From DAOUKH01 sp965207995 (lineage in GTDB: Bacteria; Chloroflexota; Dehalococcoidia; SHYB01), in NCBI GenBank assembly GCA_965207995.1, contig CBDBNG010000001.1, positions 434,001-498,000 of the forward strand: a stretch of 64,000 nt of DNA. The letters run 5' to 3'. The first letter of the stretch is position 1, and each line of letters begins with the position of its first letter. The translations under genes and the position numbers were made by a program. The notes beneath the pieces were generated by a model, which did no database searches, was not told the origin of the DNA, and saw nothing but the letters and a program-made list of their open reading frames with translations. Below are positions 34,133-42,378 of this stretch, in pieces.

Positions 34133-35320
34133 CTAGCTGCCGACGCCCGCCGGGGCGCTGTTCCCGAGCACCGTGACGCACGAGACCTGCGGCGGCCCGC
34201 CCAGCGTGTGGCAGAGACCCATCTCGGCGTCCTTGACCTGTCGGGGGCCCGCCTTGCCCTGGAGCTGCTTGTAGATCTCATAGGCGGTGCGCAGGCCGCT
34301 GGCCCCGACGGGATGCCCGAACGACTTCAGGCCGCCGTCCGTGTTCACCGGCAGCTCGCCTTCGAGAGTGAACGTCCCGTTGCGCACCTCTTCGGGCGCC
34401 ATGCCCGGCGTGGTGAAGCCGAGGTCTTCGTAGATCACCATCTCGGTGATGGTGAAGCAGTCGTGGACGACGGCGAGGTCGATCTCCTTGCGCGGGTCGC
34501 GGATGCCGGCCTGTTCGTAGGCCTGGCGGGCCGCCGAACGGTTCGCCTCGAAGCCGAGGTAGTCGAACCCCGGACGCGTCATCGGCAGCATCGAGTCCAC
34601 CGAGAAGCCGATGCCCTTGATGTAGATCGGGTCCTGGCGGAACTTCCGGGCCAGGTCGGCGCGGCAGATGATGGCCGCCGCGGCGCCGTCGGTCGTGGGA
34701 CAGCAATCGAAGAGGCCGAGCGGCCACGCAATGATCGGCGCTTTCAGCACCTGATCCACCGTGATCTGTTTCTGGAAGTGCGCCTTCGGCGACATCGAGC
34801 CGTTGTGGTGGTTCTTGACCGAAATCTTGGCGAGAAGCTCCTTGCCCTCGTCGTCCGGTATGCCGTAGTGGTTGAAGTACCGGTTGGCGATGAACGAGAA
34901 GTAGGAGGGCGCGGTGGCGCGGGACTGGGTGACGGCATTGGTGCCGCGGCCCACGCCGAGGCCGCCGAAGCCGGTGTCCTTCAGCTTCTCGAACCCCACG
35001 GCGATCGCGATGTCGTACATGCCGGAAGCGACGCCGAAGGCGGCGTTGCGCAGCGACTCATGCCCCGTCGAGCACCAGTTCTCCACTCGGGTCACGGGAA
35101 TATTCTTGAGCTTGAGGGTGTCGGCGATGATGCCCCCGGCCTCGCCGGAGTACAGGGTGCCAACCCAAGCCGCCTCGATGTCACTGGGGTCGATCCCCGC
35201 GTCCTCGTAGGCCTCGTAGGCGGCCTCGATAATCATGTCCTCGGGGCTCGCGTCCCAGCGCTCGCCGAACTTGCTGCATCCCATCCCAACGATGGCGACC
35301 TTGTCTTTGATCGTGCCCAC
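34133..35320 (-). CDS. Thiolase family protein (acetyl-CoA acetyltransferase)
   Basis: This 395-residue thiolase of the archaeal/SCP2-like type keeps the nucleophile Cys in VENWCSTGHESLRNAAFGVA. The C-terminal lobe carries LPVNTDGGLKSFGHPVGASG (His) and GLCHTLGGPPQVSCVTVLG (Cys). The N-terminus KDKVAIVGMGCSKFGERWDA is typical. It lies downstream of an HMGS/OB-fold fusion gene on the same strand, the arrangement seen for the acetoacetyl-CoA thiolase/HMG-CoA synthase complex of archaea. It probably condenses or cleaves acyl-CoAs there. Confidence 0.92.
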   Translation of the reverse strand: MGTIKDKVAIVGMGCSKFGERWDASPEDMIIEAAYEAYEDAGIDPSDIEAAWVGTLYSGEAGGIIADTLKLKNIPVTRVENWCSTGHESLRNAAFGVASGMYDIAIAVGFEKLKDTGFGGLGVGRGTNAVTQSRATAPSYFSFIANRYFNHYGIPDDEGKELLAKISVKNHHNGSMSPKAHFQKQITVDQVLKAPIIAWPLGLFDCCPTTDGAAAAIICRADLARKFRQDPIYIKGIGFSVDSMLPMTRPGFDYLGFEANRSAARQAYEQAGIRDPRKEIDLAVVHDCFTITEMVIYEDLGFTTPGMAPEEVRNGTFTLEGELPVNTDGGLKSFGHPVGASGLRTAYEIYKQLQGKAGPRQVKDAEMGLCHTLGGPPQVSCVTVLGNSAPAGVGS

Positions 35321-35354
35321 TGGGGAACCCCTTTCTCTCTCGGCGGTCTGGGTC

Positions 35355-36785
35355 CTATCCGCCCGCTTGGCCGTTGGAGACCGGCTTGACCTTCCAGTAG
35401 TAGTTGTGGAAGTTCGCCGCCTCGTTCATCTTTCGGAACGTGAACTCGATCGGCATGCCGATCTTCGGCTCGTCGGCCCCGGCGTCGGTCAGGATGCTGA
35501 AGATCCGCGCTTGCCCTTCCGACGACTCGGCGATGCAGTTGAGCACCGGAGGCTCGGGGCCGCCGGCCAGATGGTCTTTGGTGAAGGCGAAGAGCGTCGC
35601 CGGCTTGTCGTAGAGCCGGACTTCCGTGTAGTCGTCCTTCGCCCGGCAGGTGTAGCAGATGCGCTGGATCGGATGTGTCACCGTGGGGCACTGGTTGCAT
35701 TTGCTGCCGTGCAGCCGGATATGCTCGCTCGCCAGCCGCCACGACTTGCTCGCCGCGCCCATCGACTCGGGGCGCGTCGGAGGCTCGGGGTCCACGGTTA
35801 GCGCGCCACGGTAGGCGAGGAAGCGGTCGTAGGAGGTCAGGTCGCGGCGGTCGGCGAGATGGCCCGCGACCCCCTTGCTCACCTTTGGCTGCTCCTTTAC
35901 GTCAAGCAAATAGGCGTCCGCCCCATCGCCATAGCTGGCGGCGAGGACCTTCTGGCCGGCTTCGGCCTTTTCAAGCACCGCGGCGAGCATGAGGAGCATA
36001 TGGGCCGCGCCGGCGTTTCCGACGACGTCGATAAGGTGGCCCGCCACCTGCGTCTTGGGGTCGAAGCCGAGGCGCCGGATCAACGCGGTGTGGTTGCGGA
36101 TGTCGGGACCGTAAATCGCGGCGGTGGAAACGTCTTCCTTCGCGAGCCCGTTCTTGGCCAGAAGCTCTTCGACCGCGGCCTTGGTGATCGGTTCGTAGCC
36201 CTGGGTGATCACGAAGCGGTCTTCCCACGAGCGGACGAAGTCGTCCGAGTCGCGCCGCCAGATATCGGCGATCTCGTGGGTGCTGGTGACTGAGTCGGAG
36301 ATCTCGACGGCGCCGTTCCCGGTCACCACGACGGCGGCCGCGGCGTCGCCGAAGGTCGCCTCGAAAGGCGACTTGGGATAACCGCGCCTGGTGTCGGAAG
36401 CAACGACAAGCACCGAGCCGGCCAAACCTCCGTTGACGGCGTCAATGGCGGCGCGGAGGGCCATGGCGCCGGCGCGGAGCGAGCCGCCGAAGTCGGCGGT
36501 GCGGACGTTGGGCCCCAGGTCGGCGGCGGCGGCAACAAGCGCGGCGGAGGACTTCTCTCGATAGGGAGCCGTGGTAGAGGCGAAATAGACCGCGTCGATG
36601 CCGTCGCGCCCGTGCGCGTTCAGGATGTCGACGGTGGCGTTGACGGCCAGGGTCAGGGTATCTTCGTCGTAGCTGGCGACGGCGCGCTCGCCGGGTCCGC
36701 CCCCCGAACCCCACGCCTGCGCGAAAAGTGACCGCGCGATACGGTATTTGGGCACGTAGGCGCCGACAGCGCTGATACCGGGCAT
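35355..36785 (-). CDS. HMG-CoA synthase-like protein fused to a Zn-ribbon/OB-fold (DUF35) domain
   Basis: This 476-residue fusion has two parts. Residues 1 to about 340 form a thiolase-fold HMG-CoA synthase/KAS III-like domain (GISAVGAYVPKYRIARSLFA, AVYFASTTAPYREKSSA, TATFGDAAAAV-like EATFGDAAAAVVVTG). The C-terminal part has a zinc ribbon (CNQCPTVTHPIQRICYTCR) and an OB fold (ATLFAFTKDHLAGG). Archaeal HMGS works as a complex of separate thiolase, DUF35 and HMGS proteins; here two of the three are in one chain and the thiolase is next door. The segment where HMGS has its nucleophile Cys reads ADFGGSLRAGAMALR, with no Cys, so ordinary HMG-CoA synthase activity is doubtful. Confidence 0.85.
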   Translation of the reverse strand: MPGISAVGAYVPKYRIARSLFAQAWGSGGGPGERAVASYDEDTLTLAVNATVDILNAHGRDGIDAVYFASTTAPYREKSSAALVAAAADLGPNVRTADFGGSLRAGAMALRAAIDAVNGGLAGSVLVVASDTRRGYPKSPFEATFGDAAAAVVVTGNGAVEISDSVTSTHEIADIWRRDSDDFVRSWEDRFVITQGYEPITKAAVEELLAKNGLAKEDVSTAAIYGPDIRNHTALIRRLGFDPKTQVAGHLIDVVGNAGAAHMLLMLAAVLEKAEAGQKVLAASYGDGADAYLLDVKEQPKVSKGVAGHLADRRDLTSYDRFLAYRGALTVDPEPPTRPESMGAASKSWRLASEHIRLHGSKCNQCPTVTHPIQRICYTCRAKDDYTEVRLYDKPATLFAFTKDHLAGGPEPPVLNCIAESSEGQARIFSILTDAGADEPKIGMPIEFTFRKMNEAANFHNYYWKVKPVSNGQAGG

Positions 36786-37163
36786 GAAGTCTCCTCTAGA
36801 ACCGGGTCATACGGGGATCCGGGGCCTTCAAAACGCGGCGCTAAGTATACACAAGCCCTTCTGAAGGCGCTACCGGACGGCCCTTTGACGCGCGGCCCTC
36901 CGGCGGCTACGCTCCCTCCAAGCGGAGACACCTTTGCGGAACCTGCCGGCGAGCCGAAAGACGGGCGTCGTGGGGCGGTCTTCCCCCTATCCCGCACCTT
37001 CCAACCTCTCCCCCTCTGGGGGAGATTGAGAGAGGGCACGCGCCGCAGGCGCGTCGGCGGGGGGCCGGGCGGGGTGTGCCAACATCAACGCAGCCTGCTG
37101 CCCCATTCCGCGGAGGTGTCCAAACAGGCGGAACGCACCGCCGGCTAAGAGAGAGGAAAGCCC
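36786..37163. repeat. Intergenic region with a long family A repeat
   Basis: This 378-bp gap contains a family A copy from about 36945 to 37115. It includes CTCTGGGGGAGATTGAGAGA and the CACGCGCCGCAGGCGCGT palindrome, and it matches 14170-14340 over about 150 bp. Apart from the upstream region of the HMGS-like gene and the ribosome-binding site of the cupin gene, I see nothing else. Confidence 0.75.
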
Positions 37164-37469
37164 ATGAATCGCAATACCGGAGACCAAGTCGGCGACGTGG
37201 TGATTTGGGAGAACGACCAGTTCCGCGTGTGGGACCAGACCATCGCCCCCGGCGAGACCGTCGGGCCCCACGTCCACGACCTCGACTACTTCATCGTCAC
37301 CCTGGAGGCCACCCCGGTCAGGTCGGACGAAATCGGAGAGGCGCGCAGCGAGTTCGAGGTCATCACGCCGGAGCTTATCTGGGTGAAGAGCAACGGCGAG
37401 GAGCACACCGCCACGAACCTCGACCCCGACAAGCGGTGGCGCAACCTGATCATCGAGGTAAAGACGTAG
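37164..37469 (+). CDS. Cupin-fold small protein
   Basis: This 101-residue single-domain cupin starts MNRNTGDQVGDVVIWENDQF behind GAGAGGAAAG. IAPGETVGPHVHDLDYFIVT corresponds to cupin motif 1 (G-x5-HxH-x-x-x), and the NGEEHTATNLDP segment provides the later His. Function cannot be assigned. Small cupins may be isomerases, dioxygenases or ligand-binding proteins. Convergent with the SDR gene, it ends 7 bp from that gene's stop. Confidence 0.8.
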   Translation: MNRNTGDQVGDVVIWENDQFRVWDQTIAPGETVGPHVHDLDYFIVTLEATPVRSDEIGEARSEFEVITPELIWVKSNGEEHTATNLDPDKRWRNLIIEVKT

Positions 37470-37476
37470 TTCGGCT

Positions 37477-38226
37477 TCAGGGAAGCCGCGAGACGCCGCC
37501 GTCGACCGAGAGCACCGCGCCGTTGACGTAGGCGGCGCCATCGGAGGCGAAGAAGGCCACGGCGTTGGCGATGTCCTGCGGCGTCGCCAGGCGCCGCATC
37601 GGGTTGCGGGCGATGGTCTGCTCGGCCTGCTCCGGGAAGCGCTTGAAGAACGTCTCCCAGGCGGGGGTGTCCGCCGGGCCGGGGCAGACGCAGTTCACCG
37701 TGATGCCCAGCGGCCCCAGCTCGCAGGCCAGGGCCTTGGTCAACCCGACGAGGCCCGTCTTCGACGCGGTGTAGAGCGTGCGGTTCGTGCCGCCCATCAC
37801 CCCCGCGATTGAGGCGACGTTGACGATGCGCCCCCAACGGGCGCTCTCCATATGGGGCGCGGCGGCCTGCGCCATCCACAACTGGCCCGTCAGGTTGACC
37901 CCGAAGTGACGTTCGACCCGCTTCTCGGTCAGCCCGCTCAGGGGGCCGGCCCCGCCGATGCCCGCGGCGTTCACCAGCATATCGATCCGTCCCGCCCGTT
38001 CCGCGACCGACTCAATCGCGCCTTGGGCAGCCTCCCGGTCCGCAATGTCGCAGCCAAGAGCGAACGCGCCGGAGTCGGCCAGACCCGCCGCCGTCTCCTC
38101 GGCCTTGGCCCCGTCGACATCCAGCGCCGCGACCGTCGCCCCGCGGCGGGCGAGGTCTTCGGCGATGGCCCGGCCTATCCCCTGACCGGCTCCGGTGACG
38201 ATGGCGACTCTGTCGGCGAAGGACAT
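37477..38226 (-). CDS. SDR-family oxidoreductase (3-oxoacyl-ACP reductase-like)
   Basis: This 249-residue classical short-chain dehydrogenase has the cofactor motif TGAGQGIGRAIAEDLARRG, with D at the end of beta2 (ALDVDG) favouring NAD(H). It also has LVNAAGIGGAGP, the catalytic Ser in NVASIAGVMG, and Tyr and Lys in YTASKTGL. The C-terminus NGAVLSVDGGVSRLP is typical. It lies 9 bp downstream of the MEMO gene on the same strand. The substrate, a hydroxy or keto compound, is not determinable. Confidence 0.92.
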   Translation of the reverse strand: MSFADRVAIVTGAGQGIGRAIAEDLARRGATVAALDVDGAKAEETAAGLADSGAFALGCDIADREAAQGAIESVAERAGRIDMLVNAAGIGGAGPLSGLTEKRVERHFGVNLTGQLWMAQAAAPHMESARWGRIVNVASIAGVMGGTNRTLYTASKTGLVGLTKALACELGPLGITVNCVCPGPADTPAWETFFKRFPEQAEQTIARNPMRRLATPQDIANAVAFFASDGAAYVNGAVLSVDGGVSRLP

Positions 38227-38235
38227 GATCGAAAA

Positions 38236-39489
38236 TCAGGCCTGCTCGACTCCCAGCACCGCCCCGGCGATGGAGACGAAGCTGGCGTCCTGCGGGTCGG
38301 CGGAGCATTGATCGTAGCCCGCGGAAGCACCCGATGCGCCCTCGAGCATGCGGAGGGTCAGATAGATCGGCGGCCCGCCGCAGACGCGGTTTCGGTCGCC
38401 CACCGAGCGTATCCGCTCGAAGAAGCCCGCGCTGTCGCCGGACGTGATGGCGTCCATGAGTCCGTCGTCGGCCTGACGGAGAGTGGCGCGTTCCAGCGGC
38501 GACCAAGGAAGTGCGTCGCCGAAGGCCGGCCCCACGTGGGCCAGGTCGCCGGCGGCGACGTAGAGCGTCTTGCGGCCCTCACAGGCGCGCCGGAGGGCGT
38601 CCAGAGCCCGCCGGAAGACGTCGTGGCCCTCCAGCGACGCCTCGCCGAGTACGAACGGATAGAAGGAGCCGCACAGGATCGGAACAATGGGGATCTCCCG
38701 GGGCCGCAGGAAGTAGTGCAGCCACACCAGTGCCAGCTCAATGGAATGCTCGCGGCGGTGGTGGTACTCCTCAGCGAAGGCATCCGCCTCGCCGATCTCG
38801 GCGGCGAGGGCGTCCACGACGTCCTGGTCCGTGCGCAGCTTCCCGAACGGCGTAGCGTAGCTTTGGCGGGTGAGGGTGAGCCTCCCCGGGCCGCCGGCGT
38901 GGTCGGTGCCGAAGATGACGGCAACCTCGGCCTCGGCGACGGCGGCGGCGGCCTCCGACCAGACCTCGGCGTAGGTTTTCCACCCCCGGTGGTAATCGAT
39001 GTGGGGCGAGAGGACGCCGAATCCACGCCCGTCTTGGAATCCCACCTTCGAGGACTGCACGTCCGCGTCTTCGAGGTACTTGGCGAAGGTCTGCTCCAAT
39101 TCGGCGGGGTCGGCGGGGTAGACGGCGCCCGCGTGGCTCAGCGGACGGTAGGGAAGCTCCCGGAAGTTGCCGACAGCCTTGTGGTACGCCTCCCCGAAGC
39201 GTTCATCGTCGAGCAGCAGGCCCTGGCTCAGCGAGTTGATGATCTGGGCGACCCTATCGCGGCCAAGGTCGACACCGGTGCGAAGCTGAAAGGCTGCGGC
39301 GATGGCGTCCACGTCGCGGTCGCCGTCGCACAGGGCGAGCAGGGGCCCCAGCGCTTCGGGGACCATGGCGGGCCCGTCGCCGAGCCCCATCGCGTCCCGC
39401 AGCAGATAGTAGCGTTGGCCGTCCTGCTCGACGCGGTGGACTTCGAGCGGGCGGAGCTTGGGACGAACGGAGGCCGGATCGTGCTGCAT
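38236..39489 (-). CDS. MEMO1/AmmeMemoRadiSam system protein B with an extra N-terminal domain
   Basis: This 417-residue protein carries a complete MEMO1-like domain (LigB/extradiol dioxygenase fold) in its last 280 or so residues. Evidence is HAGAVYPADPAELEQTFAKY, SPHIDYHRGWKTYAEVW, GTDHAGG, and REHSIELALVWLHYFLRP with its conserved His. About 120 residues ahead form a separate domain (LEVHRVEQDGQRYYLLRDAM through IAAAFQLRTGVDLGRDRVAQ) that looks like a PqqD/winged-helix fold. MEMO proteins are usually near radical-SAM and AMMECR1 partners, but neither is here. The biochemical role of bacterial MEMO is poorly known. Confidence 0.87.
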   Translation of the reverse strand: MQHDPASVRPKLRPLEVHRVEQDGQRYYLLRDAMGLGDGPAMVPEALGPLLALCDGDRDVDAIAAAFQLRTGVDLGRDRVAQIINSLSQGLLLDDERFGEAYHKAVGNFRELPYRPLSHAGAVYPADPAELEQTFAKYLEDADVQSSKVGFQDGRGFGVLSPHIDYHRGWKTYAEVWSEAAAAVAEAEVAVIFGTDHAGGPGRLTLTRQSYATPFGKLRTDQDVVDALAAEIGEADAFAEEYHHRREHSIELALVWLHYFLRPREIPIVPILCGSFYPFVLGEASLEGHDVFRRALDALRRACEGRKTLYVAAGDLAHVGPAFGDALPWSPLERATLRQADDGLMDAITSGDSAGFFERIRSVGDRNRVCGGPPIYLTLRMLEGASGASAGYDQCSADPQDASFVSIAGAVLGVEQA

Positions 39490-39603
39490 AGGGTCAGGGT
39501 TGGGCCAGGGACATTATAGGGGCTCGGCATAGACGGGGCGTGCCATCCGGGCCTTTCGCGAACGGCGGGCCGCCGCTAAGGTCGTGCGGCGTATGGAGGC
39601 GCT

Positions 39604-40368
39604 ATGACGACAGCCACGCTCCCCACTCCAGCCAAAGCCGAAGGCCCCCGCATTCACGATCTGCCCGACGGCGAGCGCCCGAGGGAACGGCTGCTCCGGT
39701 ACGGCCCGAAGGTGTTGAGCAACGCCGAGCTCATCGCGATCCTGCTCCGCACCGGCATCGAGGGCGCCAGCGCGCTCAGCATCGCGCAGCAGATGCTCTC
39801 CAAGTTCGAGGGGCTGCGGGGTCTGGCCGACGCCACCCTCGCCGAGGTCTCCGAGGTCAAGGGCCTCAGCCGCGCCAAGTACTGCCAGGTGGCCGCCGGG
39901 CTGGAGCTCGGCAGGCGCCTCGCGGCGCTGGGCACCACCGACCGTGTCATCGCCGACCGGCCGGAGGCGATCGCCGACCTCCTCTCCAGCGAGGTCGCGC
40001 ACCTGCGCCAGGAGCATCTCTACAGCGTCCTCCTCGACATCAGGAACCAGGTGCTCGGAATCCGCCAGGTCTACGTGGGCACCGTCAACACCGCCAAGGT
40101 GCGCGCCTGCGAGGTCTTCCGGCCCGCGGTGCGGGAGAACGCCACCGCATTGGTCGTCGTCCACAACCACCCCTCCGGCGACCCCACGCCCAGCCGCTCC
40201 GACGTCGAGCTGACCATGCAGCTCATCGAGGCCGGCGAAATCCTCAACATCCAGCTCCTGGATCACGTCATCATCGGCGGCCAGTCCCACGTCAGCATGA
40301 AAAACCAAGGCCTCGCCTTCGACCCCGCCGCCCTCTCCCCAACCCGCCCCAAGGACCTCTCAACCTAG
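39604..40368 (+). CDS. radC: RadC family JAMM-domain protein
   Basis: This 254-residue RadC homologue has an N-terminal helix-hairpin-helix region (LPDGERPRERLLRYGPKVLS, and ADATLAEVSEVKGLSRAK). The C-terminal JAB/MPN domain carries a zinc motif (VVHNHPSGDPTPSRSD: HxH-x7-S-x2-D). EHLYSVLLDIRNQVLGIRQV is the conserved strand pair ahead of it. The historic DNA-repair name is not well supported biochemically. It is followed by the longest repeat-rich intergenic region in the window. Confidence 0.93.
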   Translation: MTTATLPTPAKAEGPRIHDLPDGERPRERLLRYGPKVLSNAELIAILLRTGIEGASALSIAQQMLSKFEGLRGLADATLAEVSEVKGLSRAKYCQVAAGLELGRRLAALGTTDRVIADRPEAIADLLSSEVAHLRQEHLYSVLLDIRNQVLGIRQVYVGTVNTAKVRACEVFRPAVRENATALVVVHNHPSGDPTPSRSDVELTMQLIEAGEILNIQLLDHVIIGGQSHVSMKNQGLAFDPAALSPTRPKDLST

Positions 40369-40980
40369 GGCGTCAAACCTCTCCCCTCAGAACGCCGCCC
40401 CATTAAGCCTCTCTCCCTATGGACACCTTTGCGTAACCCGCGACGCTGAAAGGGGACCGTCCCTGTAGGGGCAACCCTCGTGGTTGCCCAGGGGTGCGGG
40501 CGGGGTCTTCTCCCCTGTAGGGGCGATTCGCGAATCGCCCGTTCCTATCCGCCGAACGGCCTCGCGGGGGTAGGCCGAAGGTTACGCAGAGGTCCCCACG
40601 GGGAGAAGATTGAGATGAGTGGCCCCTCATCTCCGCCACCGGCGCACCGCCGCCACCAACCTCAACTCCCCTGCGTGGGGGCTAGAGCAAAACTCGTCCC
40701 CCCTGAGCGCCGCCCATTAAGCCTCTCTCCTTCTGGGAGAGACTGAGAGAGGGCACGCGCCACAGGCGCGTCGGAGGCGGGGCGTAGGGGGGTGCGCCAC
40801 CGTCCACAGAGTCCTCAGCGTCAGTTACGCAAATGTCGCGCCGGGAGAAGATTGAGATGAGGGGCCCCCGCCAACCCACCAACGGCTCATCCAGACCCGC
40901 CACCCCCTATGGGCGCCCCTTAAACCTCCCTCCCTCTGGGAGGGACTGAGGGCGGGCAGTCCGATCCCGCCACCGCTCGC

Positions 40981-41029
40981 TTGACACCCCCTCCACACGC
41001 GGCTATCATCATGACAGCACGTACGTTCT
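40981..41029 (+). promoter_or_regulatory. Sigma70 promoter with LexA-box-like operator, element copy 1
   Basis: A consensus -35 TTGACA (40981-40986), a 17-bp spacer and -10 TATCAT (41004-41009) are followed by AGCACGTACGTTCT (41016-41029). That is a one-mismatch version of the palindrome AGAACGTACGTTCT found in the inverted copy at 54774. GAAC-N4-GTTC is the classic Gram-positive-type SOS box. The predicted start of transcription lies inside the palindrome. Confidence 0.65.
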
Positions 41030-41113
41030 TAGGCGGGATGCCATGGCGACACCCCACGGACGCGTGGGAGATGGGCGCCACGGCTCCGGCGGGGCGCCGG
41101 GGAGCGGCCAATT

Positions 41114-41203
41114 GCCCTGCGGACGCGCAGGAGACAGGGCCACTGCCCACGGCGGGTGCCGGGGAGCGGCCAATTGCCCTGCGGACGCGCAGGAGACAGG
41201 GCC
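41114..41203 (+). repeat. Tandem hairpin repeat, two units (element copy 1)
   Basis: There are two 28-bp units, at 41114-41141 and 41176-41203, each reading GCCCTGCGGACGCGCAGGAG plus ACAGGGCC, with a 62-bp period. Each has an internal CCTGCG/CGCAGG hairpin. The linkers resemble each other (CACTGCC-CACGGCGGG), so this is not a CRISPR. The same unit occurs four times, inverted, at 54486-54691. Confidence 0.85.
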
Positions 41204-41257
41204 ACTGCCACGGCGGGCTGTGCAAAGGTCTCCGGAGCTGGAGACGGGTAGGGAGCC

Positions 41258-41866
41258 CTAGCCGGCGGGGACGACGCCCGGGCCGCTCAGGTCGCGGCCC
41301 GATGCCTCCCAGGGCTTGCGGCCGAAGACCCGGCGCACCATCGGCTCGAAGAAGCTGAGCGGCTTGGCATCGAACCCAGGGTCGAAGGCGCGCTGATCGT
41401 ACTTGTCGCACCACTCGATGCAGTCGGCGTAGTACGGATGGTCGCGGTAGGCGTCGCGGGCGTTGCGGTCCATGCCGTAGTGGTGCCAGAAATAGTAGCC
41501 CTGGAAGAGGCCGTGGTGGTGGACGATCCACCACATCCGCTCCGACACGTACGGCTGGAGCACGGACGCCGCCAGCGCCGAATGGTTCTCCGGCGAGATG
41601 TGGTCGCCGATGTCGTGGAGCAGCGCGGCGACGATAGTCTCCTCGTCGGCGCCGTCATCGTAGGCCAGCGTCGCCGACTGCAGTGAGTGGACGTACCGGT
41701 TGACCTGATAGCCGCGCTGCACGTCCTTCAACTCGTCGAGCATCGAGAGGACCTTGTCGGTAAGGTCTTCATTGAAGTCCTCGGAGGCGCGCTGCAGCAG
41801 CGCATAGTCCTCGGCGGTGCCTTGGTCCATGCGCGTGAAGCTGACGGTCGGGTGCTCGGTCGTCAC
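41258..41866 (-). CDS. HD-domain protein, PhnZ/MIOX-like (COG4341)
   Basis: This 202-residue HD-superfamily protein shows His60 in YVHSLQSATLAYDDGADEET, the H84-D85 pair in ALLHDIGDH, a further His in NHSALAA, and VHHHGLF. This arrangement resembles the diiron HD oxygenases of the PhnZ/MIOX group and their uncharacterised relatives, more than nucleotide phosphohydrolases. Which oxidation or hydrolysis it performs is unknown, and no phosphonate genes are near. It starts 50 bp after rplL, beyond a GC-rich hairpin. Confidence 0.82.
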   Translation of the reverse strand: MTTEHPTVSFTRMDQGTAEDYALLQRASEDFNEDLTDKVLSMLDELKDVQRGYQVNRYVHSLQSATLAYDDGADEETIVAALLHDIGDHISPENHSALAASVLQPYVSERMWWIVHHHGLFQGYYFWHHYGMDRNARDAYRDHPYYADCIEWCDKYDQRAFDPGFDAKPLSFFEPMVRRVFGRKPWEASGRDLSGPGVVPAG

Positions 41867-41879
41867 GCCGCCACCTCAT

Positions 41880-41900
41880 GCCCCCGGCCCGGCCGGGGGC
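41880..41900 (-). terminator. GC-rich hairpin after rplL
   Basis: GCCCCCGGCC and GGCCGGGGGC form an almost perfect inverted repeat just downstream of the rplL stop. There is no T-tract, so it may act as a weak or Rho-aided terminator, or as a mRNA 3' end stabiliser. Confidence 0.5.
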
Positions 41901-41915
41901 TCTGCAATGCCGCCG

Positions 41916-42296
41916 CTAGGCGACTTCGACGACCGCGCCCGCGGCCTCGAGCTTCTTCTTCGTCTCGTCGGCGGTGTCCTTCGGCACGGCTTCCTGCACG
42001 GCCTTTGGCGCCGCCTCGACGAGGTCCTTGGCCTCCTTGAGGCCGAGGCTGGTCACTTCGCGGACGGCCTTGATCACGTTGATCTTGTTGGGCCCGATCT
42101 CCTTGAGGGTGACGTCGAACTCGGTCTTCTCTTCCGCGGGAGCGGCGGCATCGGCAGCGGCGGGAGCGGCGGCGACGGCCACCGGCGCGGCGGCGCTGAC
42201 CCCGAACTCCTCCTCGAGCTGCTTCACCAGCCAGGCCACGTCCAGGATGGACAGGCCCTTGATCCCATCGAAGATCTCTTCTTTCGTTGCCGGCAT
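41916..42296 (-). CDS. rplL: 50S ribosomal protein L7/L12
   Basis: This protein of about 126 residues forms the ribosomal stalk that recruits translation factors. The N-terminal dimerisation helix (IFDGIKGLSILDVAWLVKQL), the Ala/Pro-rich hinge (AAAPVAVAAAPAAADAAAPA) and the C-terminal factor-binding domain (NKINVIKAVREVTSLGLKEA through to EVA) are all clear. An ATG four codons upstream overlaps the ribosome-binding site; the ATG at 42296, behind GGAGGAAAGC, is the likely start. It follows rplJ in the usual order. Confidence 0.97.
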   Translation of the reverse strand: MPATKEEIFDGIKGLSILDVAWLVKQLEEEFGVSAAAPVAVAAAPAAADAAAPAEEKTEFDVTLKEIGPNKINVIKAVREVTSLGLKEAKDLVEAAPKAVQEAVPKDTADETKKKLEAAGAVVEVA

Positions 42297-42378
42297 GCTT
42301 TCCTCCATTTCCTTCTTGCCTGCGCCGGACGCGGCGCGGTGTATGCGTATCCCTTCCGGCTCCTTCGCCGGTTCTCAG

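Larger units (their letters stand above)
40369..41257. repeat. Repeat-rich intergenic region 1 (families A, B, C and a promoter/tandem-repeat element)
   Basis: This 889-bp region holds no supportable gene. In order it shows an inverted repeat, GGGCAACC...GGTTGCCC (about 40468-40489), and a perfect 20-bp palindrome, GGGCGATTCGCGAATCGCCC (40521-40540). Family B stretches (inverted) lie near 40600-40640 and 40845-40870, a family A copy at 40725-40800, and a weaker A relative at about 40910-40955. The promoter/tandem-repeat element occupies 40981-41225. The same kinds of element recur, mostly inverted, in 54431-55305. Confidence 0.8.

Noticed and set aside
37852..39519. 555-codon plus-strand frame opposite the SDR and MEMO genes
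   Set aside because: The minus strand encodes two recognisable conserved proteins with catalytic motifs; the plus-strand translation has no family features.
41016..41029. GCACGTACGTTC as an attachment site or IS end
   Set aside because: No integrase or transposase gene is near, and the position relative to a consensus -10 box in both copies fits an operator better.
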